NCBI GenBank assembly: GCA_027532775.1
Contig: JAPZTO010000002.1
Span: 558,001-622,000, forward strand
From: Beijerinckiaceae bacterium
Lineage (GTDB): Bacteria > Pseudomonadota > Alphaproteobacteria > Rhizobiales > Beijerinckiaceae
Reading direction: 5' to 3'
DNA: 64,000 nt
Below the pieces are notes generated by a model. The model was given only the letters and a program-made list of their open reading frames with translations, was not told where the DNA came from and did no database searches. The stretch's first letter is position 1, and every line of letters starts with the position of its first letter. Positions 1 through 8,843 of the stretch are shown here, in pieces. The position numbers and the translations under genes are program-made.

Positions 1-2
1 CC

Positions 3-572
3 GTCGGCCTCGGCGATTTCGGGCGCCCGGGCGATTATTTCGCGCGGCAGGTCAGCCGCTGGTCACGGCAATGGCAGGAAAACCGCACCCGCGAGGACGC
101 CGCCATGGATCGGCTGATTGACTTGCTGCCCCGCCATATCCCGCCCGGCGAGGTGCAATCGATCGTCCATGGCGATTTCCGGATCGGCAACATGATGTTC
201 CATCCGACAGAACCGCGCGTGATCGCCATCCTTGACTGGGAACTGGCAACGCTCGGCCACCCACTGGCGGATCTCGCGCATTTCTCGATGGCCTATGTCA
301 CCGCGCCGGATGAATATGGTGGCCTGCTCGGCCTTGATCTCGCGCGGCTCGGTCTGCCCGGCCAGGCTGAGTTCGAGGAGGCCTACCGCCGGGCCAGCCC
401 GCATGGCCTGGGCCTGCAGCCTTTCCACATGGCCTTCGCGCTGTTCCGATGGGCGGCGATCTTCGAGGGCATCGCCTACCGCGCCCAGCGGGGCACCGCC
501 AATGCCGGTAATGCCGGCGAGATTGGCCGCCTCTCCGCCGTCTTCGCGCAGAGGGCTGTGGATTACCTCTGA
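3..572 (+). CDS. Phosphotransferase family protein (ACAD10-like APH fold), 5' partial
   Basis: C-terminal 189 residues of a gene that starts upstream of the window; the frame is open from base 3. It carries the kinase-like Brenner motif HGDFRIGN followed by ILDWELATLGHPLADLAHF, the pattern of the aminoglycoside-phosphotransferase/choline-kinase fold (catalytic Asp in HGD, metal Asp in LDWE). The wording LDWELATLGHPLADLA is typical of the ACAD10 N-terminal-like family, which in bacteria is usually encoded near acyl-CoA dehydrogenases and is thought to phosphorylate hydroxyacyl-CoA or a related substrate. The substrate cannot be read from the sequence. The next gene, phnC, starts about 90 bp downstream with no obvious terminator between. 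Confidence 0.85.
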   Translation, partial: VGLGDFGRPGDYFARQVSRWSRQWQENRTREDAAMDRLIDLLPRHIPPGEVQSIVHGDFRIGNMMFHPTEPRVIAILDWELATLGHPLADLAHFSMAYVTAPDEYGGLLGLDLARLGLPGQAEFEEAYRRASPHGLGLQPFHMAFALFRWAAIFEGIAYRAQRGTANAGNAGEIGRLSAVFAQRAVDYL

Positions 573-662
573 GGCTGCTGTTTCCGGCTTCATGACAAGT
601 CGGCTTTTCATCTGCCTGTTGCATGCCGCCGCTAGCGCTTCTTCAACAAGAGGGATGTGGCC

Positions 663-1469
663 ATGCTCGAACTGCACTCGGTGACCCGACGTTTCGGTGC
701 CAACCGCGCCGTGGACAATGTCTCGCTCGCCATCGAACCCGGCAGCTTTGTCGGGGTGATCGGCCGGTCCGGTGCCGGCAAGTCGACGCTGCTTCGCATG
801 ATCAACCGTCTGCTCGACCCGTCGGAAGGATCGATCCGCTGGAACGGGCGTGATGTCACCCAGCTCAAGGGCGCTGAACTCCGCGCCTGGCGCATGCGCT
901 GCGCCATGGTTTTCCAGCAATTCAACATTGTCGGCCGGCTCGACGTCCTGACGAACGTGCTGATGGGCCGCCTCAACCACATGTCGGAACCGCGCTCGCT
1001 GCTGAAGATGTGGCGCGCCGAGGACAAGGCCATCGCGATCTCCGCGCTTGACCAGTTCGACATGACCGCCCTTGCCGGCCAGCGCGCCGAGAGCCTTTCC
1101 GGCGGCCAGCAGCAGCGCGTCGCCATCTGCCGCGCGCTGGTGCAGGAGCCGGACATCATTCTCGCGGATGAGCCGATCGCCTCGCTTGACCCACGCAACA
1201 CGCGCCTCGTGATGGATGCCCTGCTGCGCCTGAACAAGCATTTCGGCATCACGATCGTCTGCAACCTGCACGATCTCGACATCGCCAAGGATTATTGCGG
1301 TCGCCTTGTCGGCATGGCGCAGGGCCGCGTGGTGTTTGACGGCGCGCCGGACAGCCTGACCGAAGGCGCCGCGCGCGAGCTTTACGGCCTGGAAGCAGAC
1401 GAGGCCATGACCATGATCCCTGCTTCCCAGCCGATTACGGGCCTGCAGCACGCTGCGGCCGCCGCCTGA
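663..1469 (+). CDS. phnC: Phosphonate ABC transporter ATP-binding protein PhnC
   Basis: 268-residue cytoplasmic ATPase of a phosphonate-type importer. Walker [10 protein letters not shown] lies at residues 34-42, the signature is LSGGQQQR, and Walker B runs into [10 protein letters not shown], a wording characteristic of PhnC. I chose ATG 663 because AGGG at 651-654 is well spaced from it, whereas the in-frame GTG at 657 lies too close to that ribosome-binding site. It is first of a phnC-phnD-phnE-phnE operon. No C-P lyase or phosphonatase gene is in the window, so the ligand (phosphonate, phosphite or phosphate ester) is not fixed by context. Confidence 0.93.
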   Translation: MLELHSVTRRFGANRAVDNVSLAIEPGSFVGVIGRSGAGKSTLLRMINRLLDPSEGSIRWNGRDVTQLKGAELRAWRMRCAMVFQQFNIVGRLDVLTNVLMGRLNHMSEPRSLLKMWRAEDKAIAISALDQFDMTALAGQRAESLSGGQQQRVAICRALVQEPDIILADEPIASLDPRNTRLVMDALLRLNKHFGITIVCNLHDLDIAKDYCGRLVGMAQGRVVFDGAPDSLTEGAARELYGLEADEAMTMIPASQPITGLQHAAAAA

Positions 1470-1503
1470 CCGACTGAACCACCCGATCCAACAGGAGAGA
1501 ACC

Positions 1504-2415
1504 ATGACGTTCACCCGTCGCCTTGCGCTTGCCCTCGTGGCTGGCACCGTGATGACGACCGGCGCTTTTGCGCAGGACTGGAAGGCCAAGTATCCGGAAC
1601 TCGTCTATGCCACTGTCCCCGCCGAGAATGCCTCGGGCGTGACCGAGCGCTTCGGCCCCTTCATGGAGTATCTCTCCAAGGAACTCGGCGTTCCGGTCAA
1701 GCTGCGCATTGCGGCTGACTATGCGGCTGTTATCGAAGGGCAGCGCGGCGGCACGATCCATATCGGCGATTACGGCCCCTCCTCCTACGTTCGGGCGCAT
1801 ACCGTCTCGAATGGCGGCGTCGAGGCCTTCGCCACGATGCGCGCCTTCGATGGATCGACCGGCTATTATTCGGTTGCCTGGGCCAAGGCCTCTGCGCCGG
1901 GCGCGAAGCTCGAGGATTTCAAGGGCAAGAACCTCTGCCTCGTCGATCCGAACTCGACCTCGGGCAACAACGTGCCGCTCTTTGCGATGAACAAGATGGG
2001 GATCGACCCGGCTACCTATTTTGCCAAGGTCACCAATGCCGGCAGCCATGAGAATGCGGTTCTCGCGGTTCAGCAGGGCACCTGCGATGTCGCCTTCAAC
2101 TGGTGGAATTCGGACGAGGATTCCAACTTCTCGCGCATGGCCAACAAGGGCATGGTGAAGAAGGAAGATTTCAAGATCGTCTTCCGTTCGGACAAGATCC
2201 CGGGCTCTCCCTATGCCGTTCTGACCACCATGCCGGCCGACATGAAGGCGGCGATTGCCAAGGCCTTCTTCGATGCGCCGACCAAGGCCCCGGATGCGTT
2301 CAAGAAGCTGTCGGATGGCAAGTCGCCGGGCTTCGCCCCGGCCAAGCACAGCGATTATCAGGTGACGATCGAGCTGCAGAAGTTCGTCGACAACCTGCGC
2401 AAGAAGGGCTCGTAA
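1504..2415 (+). CDS. phnD: Phosphonate ABC transporter substrate-binding protein PhnD
   Basis: 303-residue periplasmic binding protein with a Sec signal peptide of about 23 residues ending in ...TTGAFAQ. The mature region has family features: YATVPAENASG near the N-terminus, a GDYGPSSYV segment in the anion-binding cleft, and DPNSTSGNN typical of the PhnD/PtxB phosphonate-phosphite family. An AGGAGA ribosome-binding site sits a few bases before ATG 1504. It is separated from the permease gene by a strong hairpin at 2439-2463, which would allow excess binding protein over permease. Confidence 0.93.
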   Translation: MTFTRRLALALVAGTVMTTGAFAQDWKAKYPELVYATVPAENASGVTERFGPFMEYLSKELGVPVKLRIAADYAAVIEGQRGGTIHIGDYGPSSYVRAHTVSNGGVEAFATMRAFDGSTGYYSVAWAKASAPGAKLEDFKGKNLCLVDPNSTSGNNVPLFAMNKMGIDPATYFAKVTNAGSHENAVLAVQQGTCDVAFNWWNSDEDSNFSRMANKGMVKKEDFKIVFRSDKIPGSPYAVLTTMPADMKAAIAKAFFDAPTKAPDAFKKLSDGKSPGFAPAKHSDYQVTIELQKFVDNLRKKGS

Positions 2416-2438
2416 GCCCTTCCTAACGCCACCTGACG

Positions 2439-2463
2439 CTGCCACGCCTCTCCGGCGTGGCAG
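2439..2463 (+). terminator. Hairpin between phnD and phnE (probable attenuator or 3'-end stabiliser)
   Basis: A perfect 10-bp stem (CTGCCACGCC pairing with GGCGTGGCAG) with a 5-nt loop lies just after the phnD stop codon, followed by a short T-rich run (TTCCTTTAT). The T tract is weak, so partial read-through into phnE is likely; such a structure would set the binding-protein to permease ratio. It also argues against the in-frame GTG at 2457 as the phnE start, because that codon lies inside the stem. Confidence 0.6.
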
Positions 2464-2507
2464 TTCCTTTATCGGGCCCGCCTGCCCCCGAGCGAGACCC
2501 TGATCCC

Positions 2508-3392
2508 ATGAGCCACGCCACCATTCGCCTCCCGGACCACCAGATCGAGCTGCTTTCGGCCGGCTATCGCCGCGAGATGGCCCAAAGGCGCCGGATGACG
2601 CTGATCGGCATCGCCATCCTGATGCTGGCCGTGCTGCTCTCCGGTTTCGTTGCCGAGGTCCGGCCGGGCGTGCTGTTCGAGAATATCGGGAAATTCACCA
2701 GCTATTTCGGCCGGATCTTCTATCTCGACAATGGCGCTCTGGTCTTCACGGACATGCGCGAATGGTTCTGGGGCTTCTGGAAATGGGGCAAGCAGCTGAT
2801 CGACACGCTGCTGATCGCCTATCTCGGCACCCTGTTCGGAGCGATCTTCGCCTTCCTGATCTGCTTTTCCGCCGCCATCAACCTGACGCCGAAGGCCGGC
2901 ATCCGCTTTGCCGCGCGGCGCTACCTCGAATTCTGCCGGACGGTTCCGGAAATCGTCTTCGCGCTGATCTTTGTCGTCGCCTTCGGTCTCGGTCCGGTGC
3001 CAGGCGTTCTGGCGATCATGATCCATACGGTCGGAGCGCTTGGAAAGCTTTTCTCGGAGGTTGTCGAAAACATCGACATGAAACCCGTCGAGGGCATCGT
3101 CGCCAGTGGCGGCACGCGCTGGCAGTCGATCCGTTACGGCGTCCTGCCGCAGGTCCTGCCGAATTTCGCGAGCTATGCCCTGCTCCGCTTCGAGATCAAT
3201 GTGCGCGGCGCCTCCGTCATGGGCTTTGTCGGCGCCGGCGGCATCGGCCAGGACCTGATCGAAGCGATCCGGAAATTCTATTACTCCGATGTCTCGGCGA
3301 TCCTGCTGATGATCATTGCCACGGTGATGATCATCGATATCGGCACCGAGCGCCTGCGCCACCGTCTCACCACCATGGAGCAGGGCCGATGA
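2508..3392 (+). CDS. phnE: Phosphonate ABC transporter permease PhnE (first copy)
   Basis: 294-residue inner-membrane permease. It has an N-terminal membrane segment (about residues 28-45) and a BPD-type permease core with the EAA-like loop around GIVASGGTRWQSIRYGVLPQVLP, then GFVGAGGIGQDL, which is typical of PhnE. Start ATG 2508 is preferred over GTG 2457, which falls inside the upstream hairpin. The stop overlaps the start of the second permease by four bases (ATGA), indicating translational coupling and a heterodimeric permease. Confidence 0.9.
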   Translation: MSHATIRLPDHQIELLSAGYRREMAQRRRMTLIGIAILMLAVLLSGFVAEVRPGVLFENIGKFTSYFGRIFYLDNGALVFTDMREWFWGFWKWGKQLIDTLLIAYLGTLFGAIFAFLICFSAAINLTPKAGIRFAARRYLEFCRTVPEIVFALIFVVAFGLGPVPGVLAIMIHTVGALGKLFSEVVENIDMKPVEGIVASGGTRWQSIRYGVLPQVLPNFASYALLRFEINVRGASVMGFVGAGGIGQDLIEAIRKFYYSDVSAILLMIIATVMIIDIGTERLRHRLTTMEQGR

Positions 3393-4246
3393 TCCCCTCG
3401 CGTGACCTTTTCCCCGACCGGGCGGCCGTCTCGGCCCGCCATCCCTCGATCATGGCCGGTTCGAGCCGGGCGCAGGTCATGGGCTGGGCCGTCGTCGCCC
3501 TGCTTGTGGCACTGACGATCCTCGCGCTGACGCGGCTGGAATTCTCCTTCGCCCGGCTGGGCAGCGGACTTGTGCAGCTCGGCACCTTCCTCGGCCTGAT
3601 GATCCCGCCCTCGCCCGGAACCCAACTCGTGACTTTCAGCAAGGCGCTGGCGGAAACAGTCGCGATCGCCTTTCTCGGCACCTTGCTTGCGGCGATCATC
3701 TCCTTCCCGATCGGGTTTCTCGCGGCACGGAACGTGATGACCAACCGCATCGTCCAGTTCATGACACGCCGCTTCTCGGATTCGATCCGCGGCGTCGATA
3801 CGCTGATCTGGGCGCTGATCTGGATCAACGTGGTCGGGCTCGGCCCGTTCGCGGGTGTCCTCGCCATCATGACCAGCGATATCGGCTCGTTCTCGAAGCT
3901 CTATTCGGAAGCGATCGAATCTGTTGACCGGAAGCCCTCCGAGGGGGTGATCTCCACCGGCGGGTCGAGCCTTCATGCCGTGCGCTTCGGCATCATCCCG
4001 GCGGTGCTGCCCGTGCTGATCAGCCAGACGCTCTATTACTTTGAATCCAACACCCGCTCCGCCACGATCATCGGGATTGTCGGTGCGGGCGGGATCGGGC
4101 TGCATCTTGCCGAGATGATCCGCACCTTCGAATGGGACCGGGTGGCCTTCATTATCCTGATGGTGCTGGCCACGGTGGCGCTGATCGATTTCGTCTCCTC
4201 GCGTCTCCGGCTGGCCCTGGTGGGCCCGCGCGTCACCTCGGTTTGA
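3389..4246 (+). CDS. phnE: Phosphonate ABC transporter permease PhnE (second copy)
   Basis: 285-residue permease paralogous to the preceding gene and translationally coupled to it by ATGA. It shares the core features: GVISTGGSSLHAVRFGIIPAVLP (cytoplasmic coupling loop) and GIVGAGGIGLHLAE. Two tandem phnE genes are common in alphaproteobacterial phn importers and would form a heterodimer. The frame is open much further upstream, but that extension is the shadow of the first phnE. The gene ends 2 bp from the convergent PLP-lyase gene, with no room for a conventional terminator. Confidence 0.9.
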   Translation: MIPSRDLFPDRAAVSARHPSIMAGSSRAQVMGWAVVALLVALTILALTRLEFSFARLGSGLVQLGTFLGLMIPPSPGTQLVTFSKALAETVAIAFLGTLLAAIISFPIGFLAARNVMTNRIVQFMTRRFSDSIRGVDTLIWALIWINVVGLGPFAGVLAIMTSDIGSFSKLYSEAIESVDRKPSEGVISTGGSSLHAVRFGIIPAVLPVLISQTLYYFESNTRSATIIGIVGAGGIGLHLAEMIRTFEWDRVAFIILMVLATVALIDFVSSRLRLALVGPRVTSV

Positions 4247-4248
4247 GA

Positions 4249-5406
4249 TCAGCTGCGCGCGGCGCGGATCGCGACATCAAGATCGCCGAAAAGGTCTTCG
4301 ACATCCTCGATGCCGGTCGAAAGGCGCAGCAGGTCGGCCGGGCATGGCGTGCCCTCGCCTTCGATCGAGGCGCGATGTTCGATCAGGCTTTCGACACCGC
4401 CGAGCGAGGTCGCACGCTTCCAGAGCCGCACCTTGCCCGCCGCGGCAACGGCCTGCGCCTCGCCGCCGCGCAGGCGGATCGAGAGCATGCCACCGAAGCC
4501 GCCGGTCATCTGCCGTGCCGCCAGCGCATGGCCGGGATGGCTCGGCAGGCCGGGATAGAGCACATCATGCACATCGGCGTGGTTCGCGAAGCGCGTGGCC
4601 AAAGCCATGGCGTTCTCGCAAGCCGCCTTCACGCGAAGGCCGAGCGTCCGCATGCCGCGGATCAGCAGGAATGCCTCGAAGGGCCCGAGGATCAGGCCCT
4701 GGATTGCGCGGACACGCCGGATCCGGGCCCAGAATTCATCCTCGGTCCGCGTGGCGAGGGCACCCGCCAGCACGTCGGAATGGCCGTTGAGATATTTGGT
4801 GGCCGAATGCATCACGATATCGGCACCGAAATCGAGCGGCCGGGTCAGGATCGGTGTCGCTCCGGTTGAATCCACCGCGACGCGCACGCCATGACGGCGG
4901 GCGATTTCCGCGATGCCGGCAATATCGGTAATCGTCCAGAGCGGGTTGGCGGGCGTTTCCAGCCAGATCAGGCGTGTCGTACCCGGCTGGATGGCGGCCT
5001 CGACGGCAGCGAGATCAGAGGTGTCGACGAAATCAGTGACAAGACCCCATTCGGCGGCGTCCTTCATCAGCCAGTTGCGCAGGGCCCAATACATGACCTT
5101 CGGTGCAACGATATGATCGCCTGGCTTCAGCGCAAGGAACACCGCGACGGCGGCGGACATGCCGGAACCGAACACCATCGCCGAACGCGCATCCTCGAGC
5201 ATGGCGATGACGGATTCCGCCTCGCGCACGGTTTCGTTGTCGGGCCGGCCATAGATGTTGCCGGTGCGGTACTGGTTGTCGGGGTCACGGATGAAGGTGG
5301 TGGTGACATGGATCGGCGGAACCACGCCACGGGTCGGTTCGTCGATCTTGCCCATCGCCTGCACAGCGAGGCTGCGGGCAGTCCAGGAATCATCGGGGCT
5401 TGCCAA
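4249..5406 (-). CDS. Cys/Met metabolism PLP-dependent enzyme (cystathionine beta-lyase/gamma-synthase family)
   Basis: 385-residue fold-type I PLP enzyme. The Schiff-base lysine is K204 in SATKYLNGHSD, and the length fits the MetC/MetB family. Several positions depart from the usual family wording: YGRPDNETV in place of Y.R..NPT, and DSTGATP in place of DNTWATP. This makes the exact reaction (beta-lyase, gamma-lyase or gamma-synthase) uncertain. It is divergent from the M20 amidohydrolase gene with about 197 bp between them. Cytoplasmic; probably sulfur amino-acid breakdown or a related C-S/C-O lyase. Confidence 0.85.
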   Translation of the reverse strand: MASPDDSWTARSLAVQAMGKIDEPTRGVVPPIHVTTTFIRDPDNQYRTGNIYGRPDNETVREAESVIAMLEDARSAMVFGSGMSAAVAVFLALKPGDHIVAPKVMYWALRNWLMKDAAEWGLVTDFVDTSDLAAVEAAIQPGTTRLIWLETPANPLWTITDIAGIAEIARRHGVRVAVDSTGATPILTRPLDFGADIVMHSATKYLNGHSDVLAGALATRTEDEFWARIRRVRAIQGLILGPFEAFLLIRGMRTLGLRVKAACENAMALATRFANHADVHDVLYPGLPSHPGHALAARQMTGGFGGMLSIRLRGGEAQAVAAAGKVRLWKRATSLGGVESLIEHRASIEGEGTPCPADLLRLSTGIEDVEDLFGDLDVAIRAARS

Positions 5407-5451
5407 GGGACTATCCTTTGAATGAGGTGCGGCGGCAGCAACCGGGCCGCT

Positions 5452-5473
5452 TGGTTGTCCCTGTTTTCAACCA
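5452..5473. promoter_or_regulatory. Inverted repeat in the divergent PLP-lyase/M20 intergenic region
   Basis: TGGTTG and CAACCA are a perfect 6-bp inverted repeat spaced by 10 bases in the 197-bp gap between two divergent genes. It is a possible operator for an unlinked regulator, but short enough to arise by chance. Confidence 0.25.
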
Positions 5474-5603
5474 TGGCGAAGTGGGTCGCAATCAGGAAAT
5501 GCGGTCCGACCCCAGGAAAGCCCCGACTGTGACAATTCAAGGCTTGGCGGAATGGCTCCGGGCGCTAAGGTGGCAGCAACATTGTCTTTCCGGGAATGAC
5601 CTG

Positions 5604-6770
5604 ATGAGCATCGACCCCCGCATCCTGGCACTGAAGAGCGAGGTTTCCTCGTGGCGCCGTGATTTCCACGCCCATCCCGAAATCCTCTACGATGTGCACC
5701 GGACAGCCGCGATCGTGGCAGAGAAGCTGCGGGCCTTCGGTTGCGACGAGGTGGTCGAGGGGATTGGCCAGACCGGCGTGGTCGGGGTTATCCATGGCCG
5801 GCCGGGCAAGACGGGCCGCGTGGTCGGGTTGCGGGCCGATATGGATGCCCTGCCGATCGAGGAGGAGACCAACCTCCCCCATCGCTCGACCGTTTCCGGC
5901 AAGATGCATGCCTGCGGGCATGACGGCCATACCTCGATGCTGCTGGGCGCGGCGAAGCATCTCGCCGCCACCCGGGAATTCGATGGCACGGTCATCATGA
6001 TCTTCCAGCCCGCCGAGGAAGGCGGGGCTGGCGGCAAGGCGATGGTCGAGGATGGCCTGATGACCCGGTGGAAGATCGAGGAAGTCTACGGCATGCACAA
6101 CATGCCCGGCATGCCGCCGGGCCAGATCGCGCTGCGCCCGGGCCCCATCATGGCCGCGGCCGACCGGTTCATCATCGATATCGAAGGGCGCGGCGCCCAT
6201 GCCGCCGCGCCGCATCTCGGGGTCGATCCGGTACTGGTCGGCGCGCATATCGTTACCGCGCTGCAGAGCATTGCCTCGCGCAATGCCGACCCGCTGAAAT
6301 CGGTCGTCGTCTCGGCGACGATGTTCCATGCCGGCAGCGCCTTCAACATCATTCCCCAGCGCGCGCAGCTGACAGGAACCGTGCGGACGCTCGAGCCGGC
6401 GATGCGGGATCTCGCCGAGCAACGCCTGCGGGATATCGTCGCCGGCGTGTGCCGGACGTTCGGTGCCGAGGCCTCGGTGGATTACGAGCGCGGCTATCCC
6501 GCGACGATCAACCATCCGGAAGAAACCCGGTACGCCGCCGATGTCGCACGGAACGCGCTCGGCGAGGATTTCGTCGACGAGCAGGTGGCGCCGATGATGG
6601 GTGGTGAGGATTTCTCCTTCATGCTGCTCGAGCGGCCCGGTGCCTATGTCTTCATCGGGAACGGCAACAGCGCGGGGCTGCATCACCCTGCCTATGACTT
6701 CAACGATGATGTCCTGCCCTACGGGATGCAGTTCTGGACCGAACTCGCCAAGGCGCGGACAGCGGCATAA
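5604..6770 (+). CDS. M20 family amidohydrolase (hippurate hydrolase/N-acyl amino acid amidohydrolase)
   Basis: 388-residue zinc-dependent metallohydrolase of the M20D group. Visible motifs: RRDFHAHPE near the N-terminus, ADMDALPIEEE, the metal-binding HACGHDGHTSM, the catalytic Glu pair in QPAEEGGAGG, and C-terminal MGGEDFSFML. It would hydrolyse N-acyl or N-carbamoyl amino acids, or short peptide amides, in the cytoplasm. ATG 5604 matches the family start; the open frame continues upstream without conserved sequence. Its neighbour across a convergent junction is a peptide-type ABC importer, which could supply substrate. Confidence 0.9.
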   Translation: MSIDPRILALKSEVSSWRRDFHAHPEILYDVHRTAAIVAEKLRAFGCDEVVEGIGQTGVVGVIHGRPGKTGRVVGLRADMDALPIEEETNLPHRSTVSGKMHACGHDGHTSMLLGAAKHLAATREFDGTVIMIFQPAEEGGAGGKAMVEDGLMTRWKIEEVYGMHNMPGMPPGQIALRPGPIMAAADRFIIDIEGRGAHAAAPHLGVDPVLVGAHIVTALQSIASRNADPLKSVVVSATMFHAGSAFNIIPQRAQLTGTVRTLEPAMRDLAEQRLRDIVAGVCRTFGAEASVDYERGYPATINHPEETRYAADVARNALGEDFVDEQVAPMMGGEDFSFMLLERPGAYVFIGNGNSAGLHHPAYDFNDDVLPYGMQFWTELAKARTAA

Positions 6771-6789
6771 CCTGGTTGAAATTCATTGA

Positions 6790-6824
6790 CTGACCGGTCA
6801 GCTTATCCAGCCGACCGATCGGTC
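6790..6824. repeat. Two adjacent GACC-GGTC palindromes between convergent genes
   Basis: CTGACCGGTCAG (6790-6801) and GACCGATCGGTC (6813-6824) are two perfect 12-bp palindromes 11 bases apart. The second overlaps the stop codon of the ABC ATPase gene. The sequences look like TetR-family operators, yet they lie between two convergent gene ends, where no promoter is expected. They could also form small hairpins. Confidence 0.55.
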
Positions 6825-7824
6825 AGGGAACCCTGCCCTCCTGCACCGCATGGCAGGCGACGCCATCCAGCATGGCAGGGGCTTCGCGCTTGCAGCGTTC
6901 GTTGGCCAACGGGCAGCGCGGATGGAAGGTGCAACCCGTAGGCGGGTTGATGGGGTTGGGGATCTCTCCCGCCACCATCTGCCGCTGGCGCCCGGTCATG
7001 CCGAGGTCCGGCACCGCATCCAGCAGCATACGCGTATAGGGATGACGCGGCGCCGAGAAGAGCCGCTTGCCCTCGCTGATCTCGACCAGCCTGCCGAGAT
7101 ACATCACGCCGATCCGGTCCGCCATATGCCGGACCACCGCGAGATTGTGCGAGATGAAAAGGTAGGTAAGGCCGAATTCCTTCTGCAGGTCGCGCATCAG
7201 GTTCAGGATCTGGGCCTGTACGGAGACATCGAGCGCGGAGGTCGGCTCGTCGCAGACGATAAACTCAGCGCTGGAGGCCAGCGCGCGGGCAATTGCGATG
7301 CGCTGGCGCTGGCCGCCCGAGAATTCATGCGGGTATTTGCGGCCATCATCCGGGTGCAACCCGACCAGCGTGAGCAATTCGCCAACCCGCGCGGTTACCT
7401 GCTCGCCCTTCAGCAGGCCGAAAGCGTGGATCGGCTCCGCGATGATCCGCTCGACACGCCAGCGCGGGTTGAGGCTGGCATAGGGATCCTGGAAGATCAT
7501 CTGGATCCGCTTGCGCAATTGCTGGCGGGTCTGGCTGTCCTTGACCGCAGTCATCGAGACGCCGTCGATCGTGACTGTGCCGCCGCTGACGGGCAGGAGG
7601 CCGACGGCCATGCGGGCTACGGTGGATTTGCCGGAGCCCGATTCCCCGACCAGAGCAAAGGTCTCGCCACGGCGTATTTCGAAGGAAAGGCCGTCGACCG
7701 CCTTGAGGAAGGCCTTGGGCTGGCGTTCGATCACCCGGTTGAGCCAGGGTCGAGAGACATCGAAGACGCGCTTGAGATCGCGCACCTCGACAAAGGTTTC
7801 ACTGGGCTTGGTTTGCGCCATCAT
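6823..7824 (-). CDS. Peptide/nickel-type ABC transporter ATP-binding protein (DppF-like)
   Basis: 333-residue ATPase: Walker [10 protein letters not shown], signature FSGGQRQR, Walker [13 protein letters not shown], and the C-terminal oligopeptide-transporter extension with GCTFHPRCP and a further Cys. ATG at 7824 overlaps the stop of the upstream DppD-like gene (ATGA), so the two ATPases are translationally coupled. The open frame continues upstream but without family sequence. It is the last gene of a dppABCDF-like operon read right to left. Confidence 0.92.
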   Translation of the reverse strand: MMAQTKPSETFVEVRDLKRVFDVSRPWLNRVIERQPKAFLKAVDGLSFEIRRGETFALVGESGSGKSTVARMAVGLLPVSGGTVTIDGVSMTAVKDSQTRQQLRKRIQMIFQDPYASLNPRWRVERIIAEPIHAFGLLKGEQVTARVGELLTLVGLHPDDGRKYPHEFSGGQRQRIAIARALASSAEFIVCDEPTSALDVSVQAQILNLMRDLQKEFGLTYLFISHNLAVVRHMADRIGVMYLGRLVEISEGKRLFSAPRHPYTRMLLDAVPDLGMTGRQRQMVAGEIPNPINPPTGCTFHPRCPLANERCKREAPAMLDGVACHAVQEGRVP

Positions 7825-8840
7825 GAGGCGGTCTCGACGGTTTTCCGGGTGTAGAGATGGCAGGCGACATGGTGGCCGGGCATGAGCGGGGCCTCTCCTT
7901 CCAGCCCGAAGCGCGGAACATTCGGATCCGGCCGCTCGACACGGCAACGGTCGAAGACGCGTTCACAGCGCGGATTGAAAGCGCAGCCCAGCGGGATGTT
8001 CGACAGGCGCGGCATCGATCCGGGGATCTGGACCAGCCGTTCAGCCTCGGCTTCCAGCGTGGGAATGGCGCCCATCAGCCCTTTCGCATAAGGGTGGAGC
8101 GGATGCTTGACGACATCGCGGACCGGGCCGATCTCGGCGACGCGCCCGGCATACATGACCGCAACGCGATCTGCCGTCTCGGCGATCACACCCATATCAT
8201 GCGTGACCAGCATGACGGCAGTGCCGCGCTCGCGGCAGAGCTTGCGGATCAAAGCGATGATCTGTGCCTGGACCGATACATCGAGCGCAGTGGTCGGCTC
8301 ATCCGCCACGATGAAATCCGGTTCGGCACAGAGAGCGAGTGCGATCACCACGCGCTGGCGCATGCCGCCGGAGAATTCATGCGGATAGCCGTCGATCCGG
8401 CGCTCCGGCGCAGGAATCCCGACCTCGTTGAGGAGGTCGATCGCCCGGGCGCGGGCCGCCGCGGGCCCGAGATCGGTATGGGTGAGGATCGTCTCGACCA
8501 GTTGCTCGCCGACCCGATAGAGCGGGTTCAGCGAGGTGAGCGGATCCTGGAAGATCATGGCGATCTTCCGGCCGCGGATCCGGCGCAGTGATTCCGGATC
8601 GAGATTGTCGATCCGCTGGCCATGCAGGCGGATCTCGCCGCCGGCGATCCGGCCCGGCGGTTCGATCAGGCCGATAATCGCCGAACCGGTGACGGATTTG
8701 CCGGCACCGGATTCGCCCACCACGCCCAGAACCTCGCCGGGCATGATGTCGAAGGAGACGCCGTCGATCGCCCGGAGGATGCCCTTGCGCGTGACGAACT
8801 CGACCCGGAGGTCACGGACGGAAATGACAGGTTCGGTCAT
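7821..8840 (-). CDS. Peptide/nickel-type ABC transporter ATP-binding protein (DppD-like)
   Basis: 339-residue ATPase partner: Walker A GESGAGKSV, signature FSGGMRQR, Walker B FIVADEPTTALD, and a C-terminal GCAFNPRCE oligopeptide-ABC extension. It starts 3 bp after the stop of the DppC-like permease gene and overlaps the DppF-like start. With the other ATPase it would form the heterodimeric motor of the importer. Confidence 0.92.
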   Translation of the reverse strand: MTEPVISVRDLRVEFVTRKGILRAIDGVSFDIMPGEVLGVVGESGAGKSVTGSAIIGLIEPPGRIAGGEIRLHGQRIDNLDPESLRRIRGRKIAMIFQDPLTSLNPLYRVGEQLVETILTHTDLGPAAARARAIDLLNEVGIPAPERRIDGYPHEFSGGMRQRVVIALALCAEPDFIVADEPTTALDVSVQAQIIALIRKLCRERGTAVMLVTHDMGVIAETADRVAVMYAGRVAEIGPVRDVVKHPLHPYAKGLMGAIPTLEAEAERLVQIPGSMPRLSNIPLGCAFNPRCERVFDRCRVERPDPNVPRFGLEGEAPLMPGHHVACHLYTRKTVETAS

Positions 8841-8843
8841 TTC

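Noticed and set aside
2457-2507. GTG start for the first phnE
   Set aside because: The codon lies inside the stem of the 2439-2463 hairpin, and the extra residues are not family-like.
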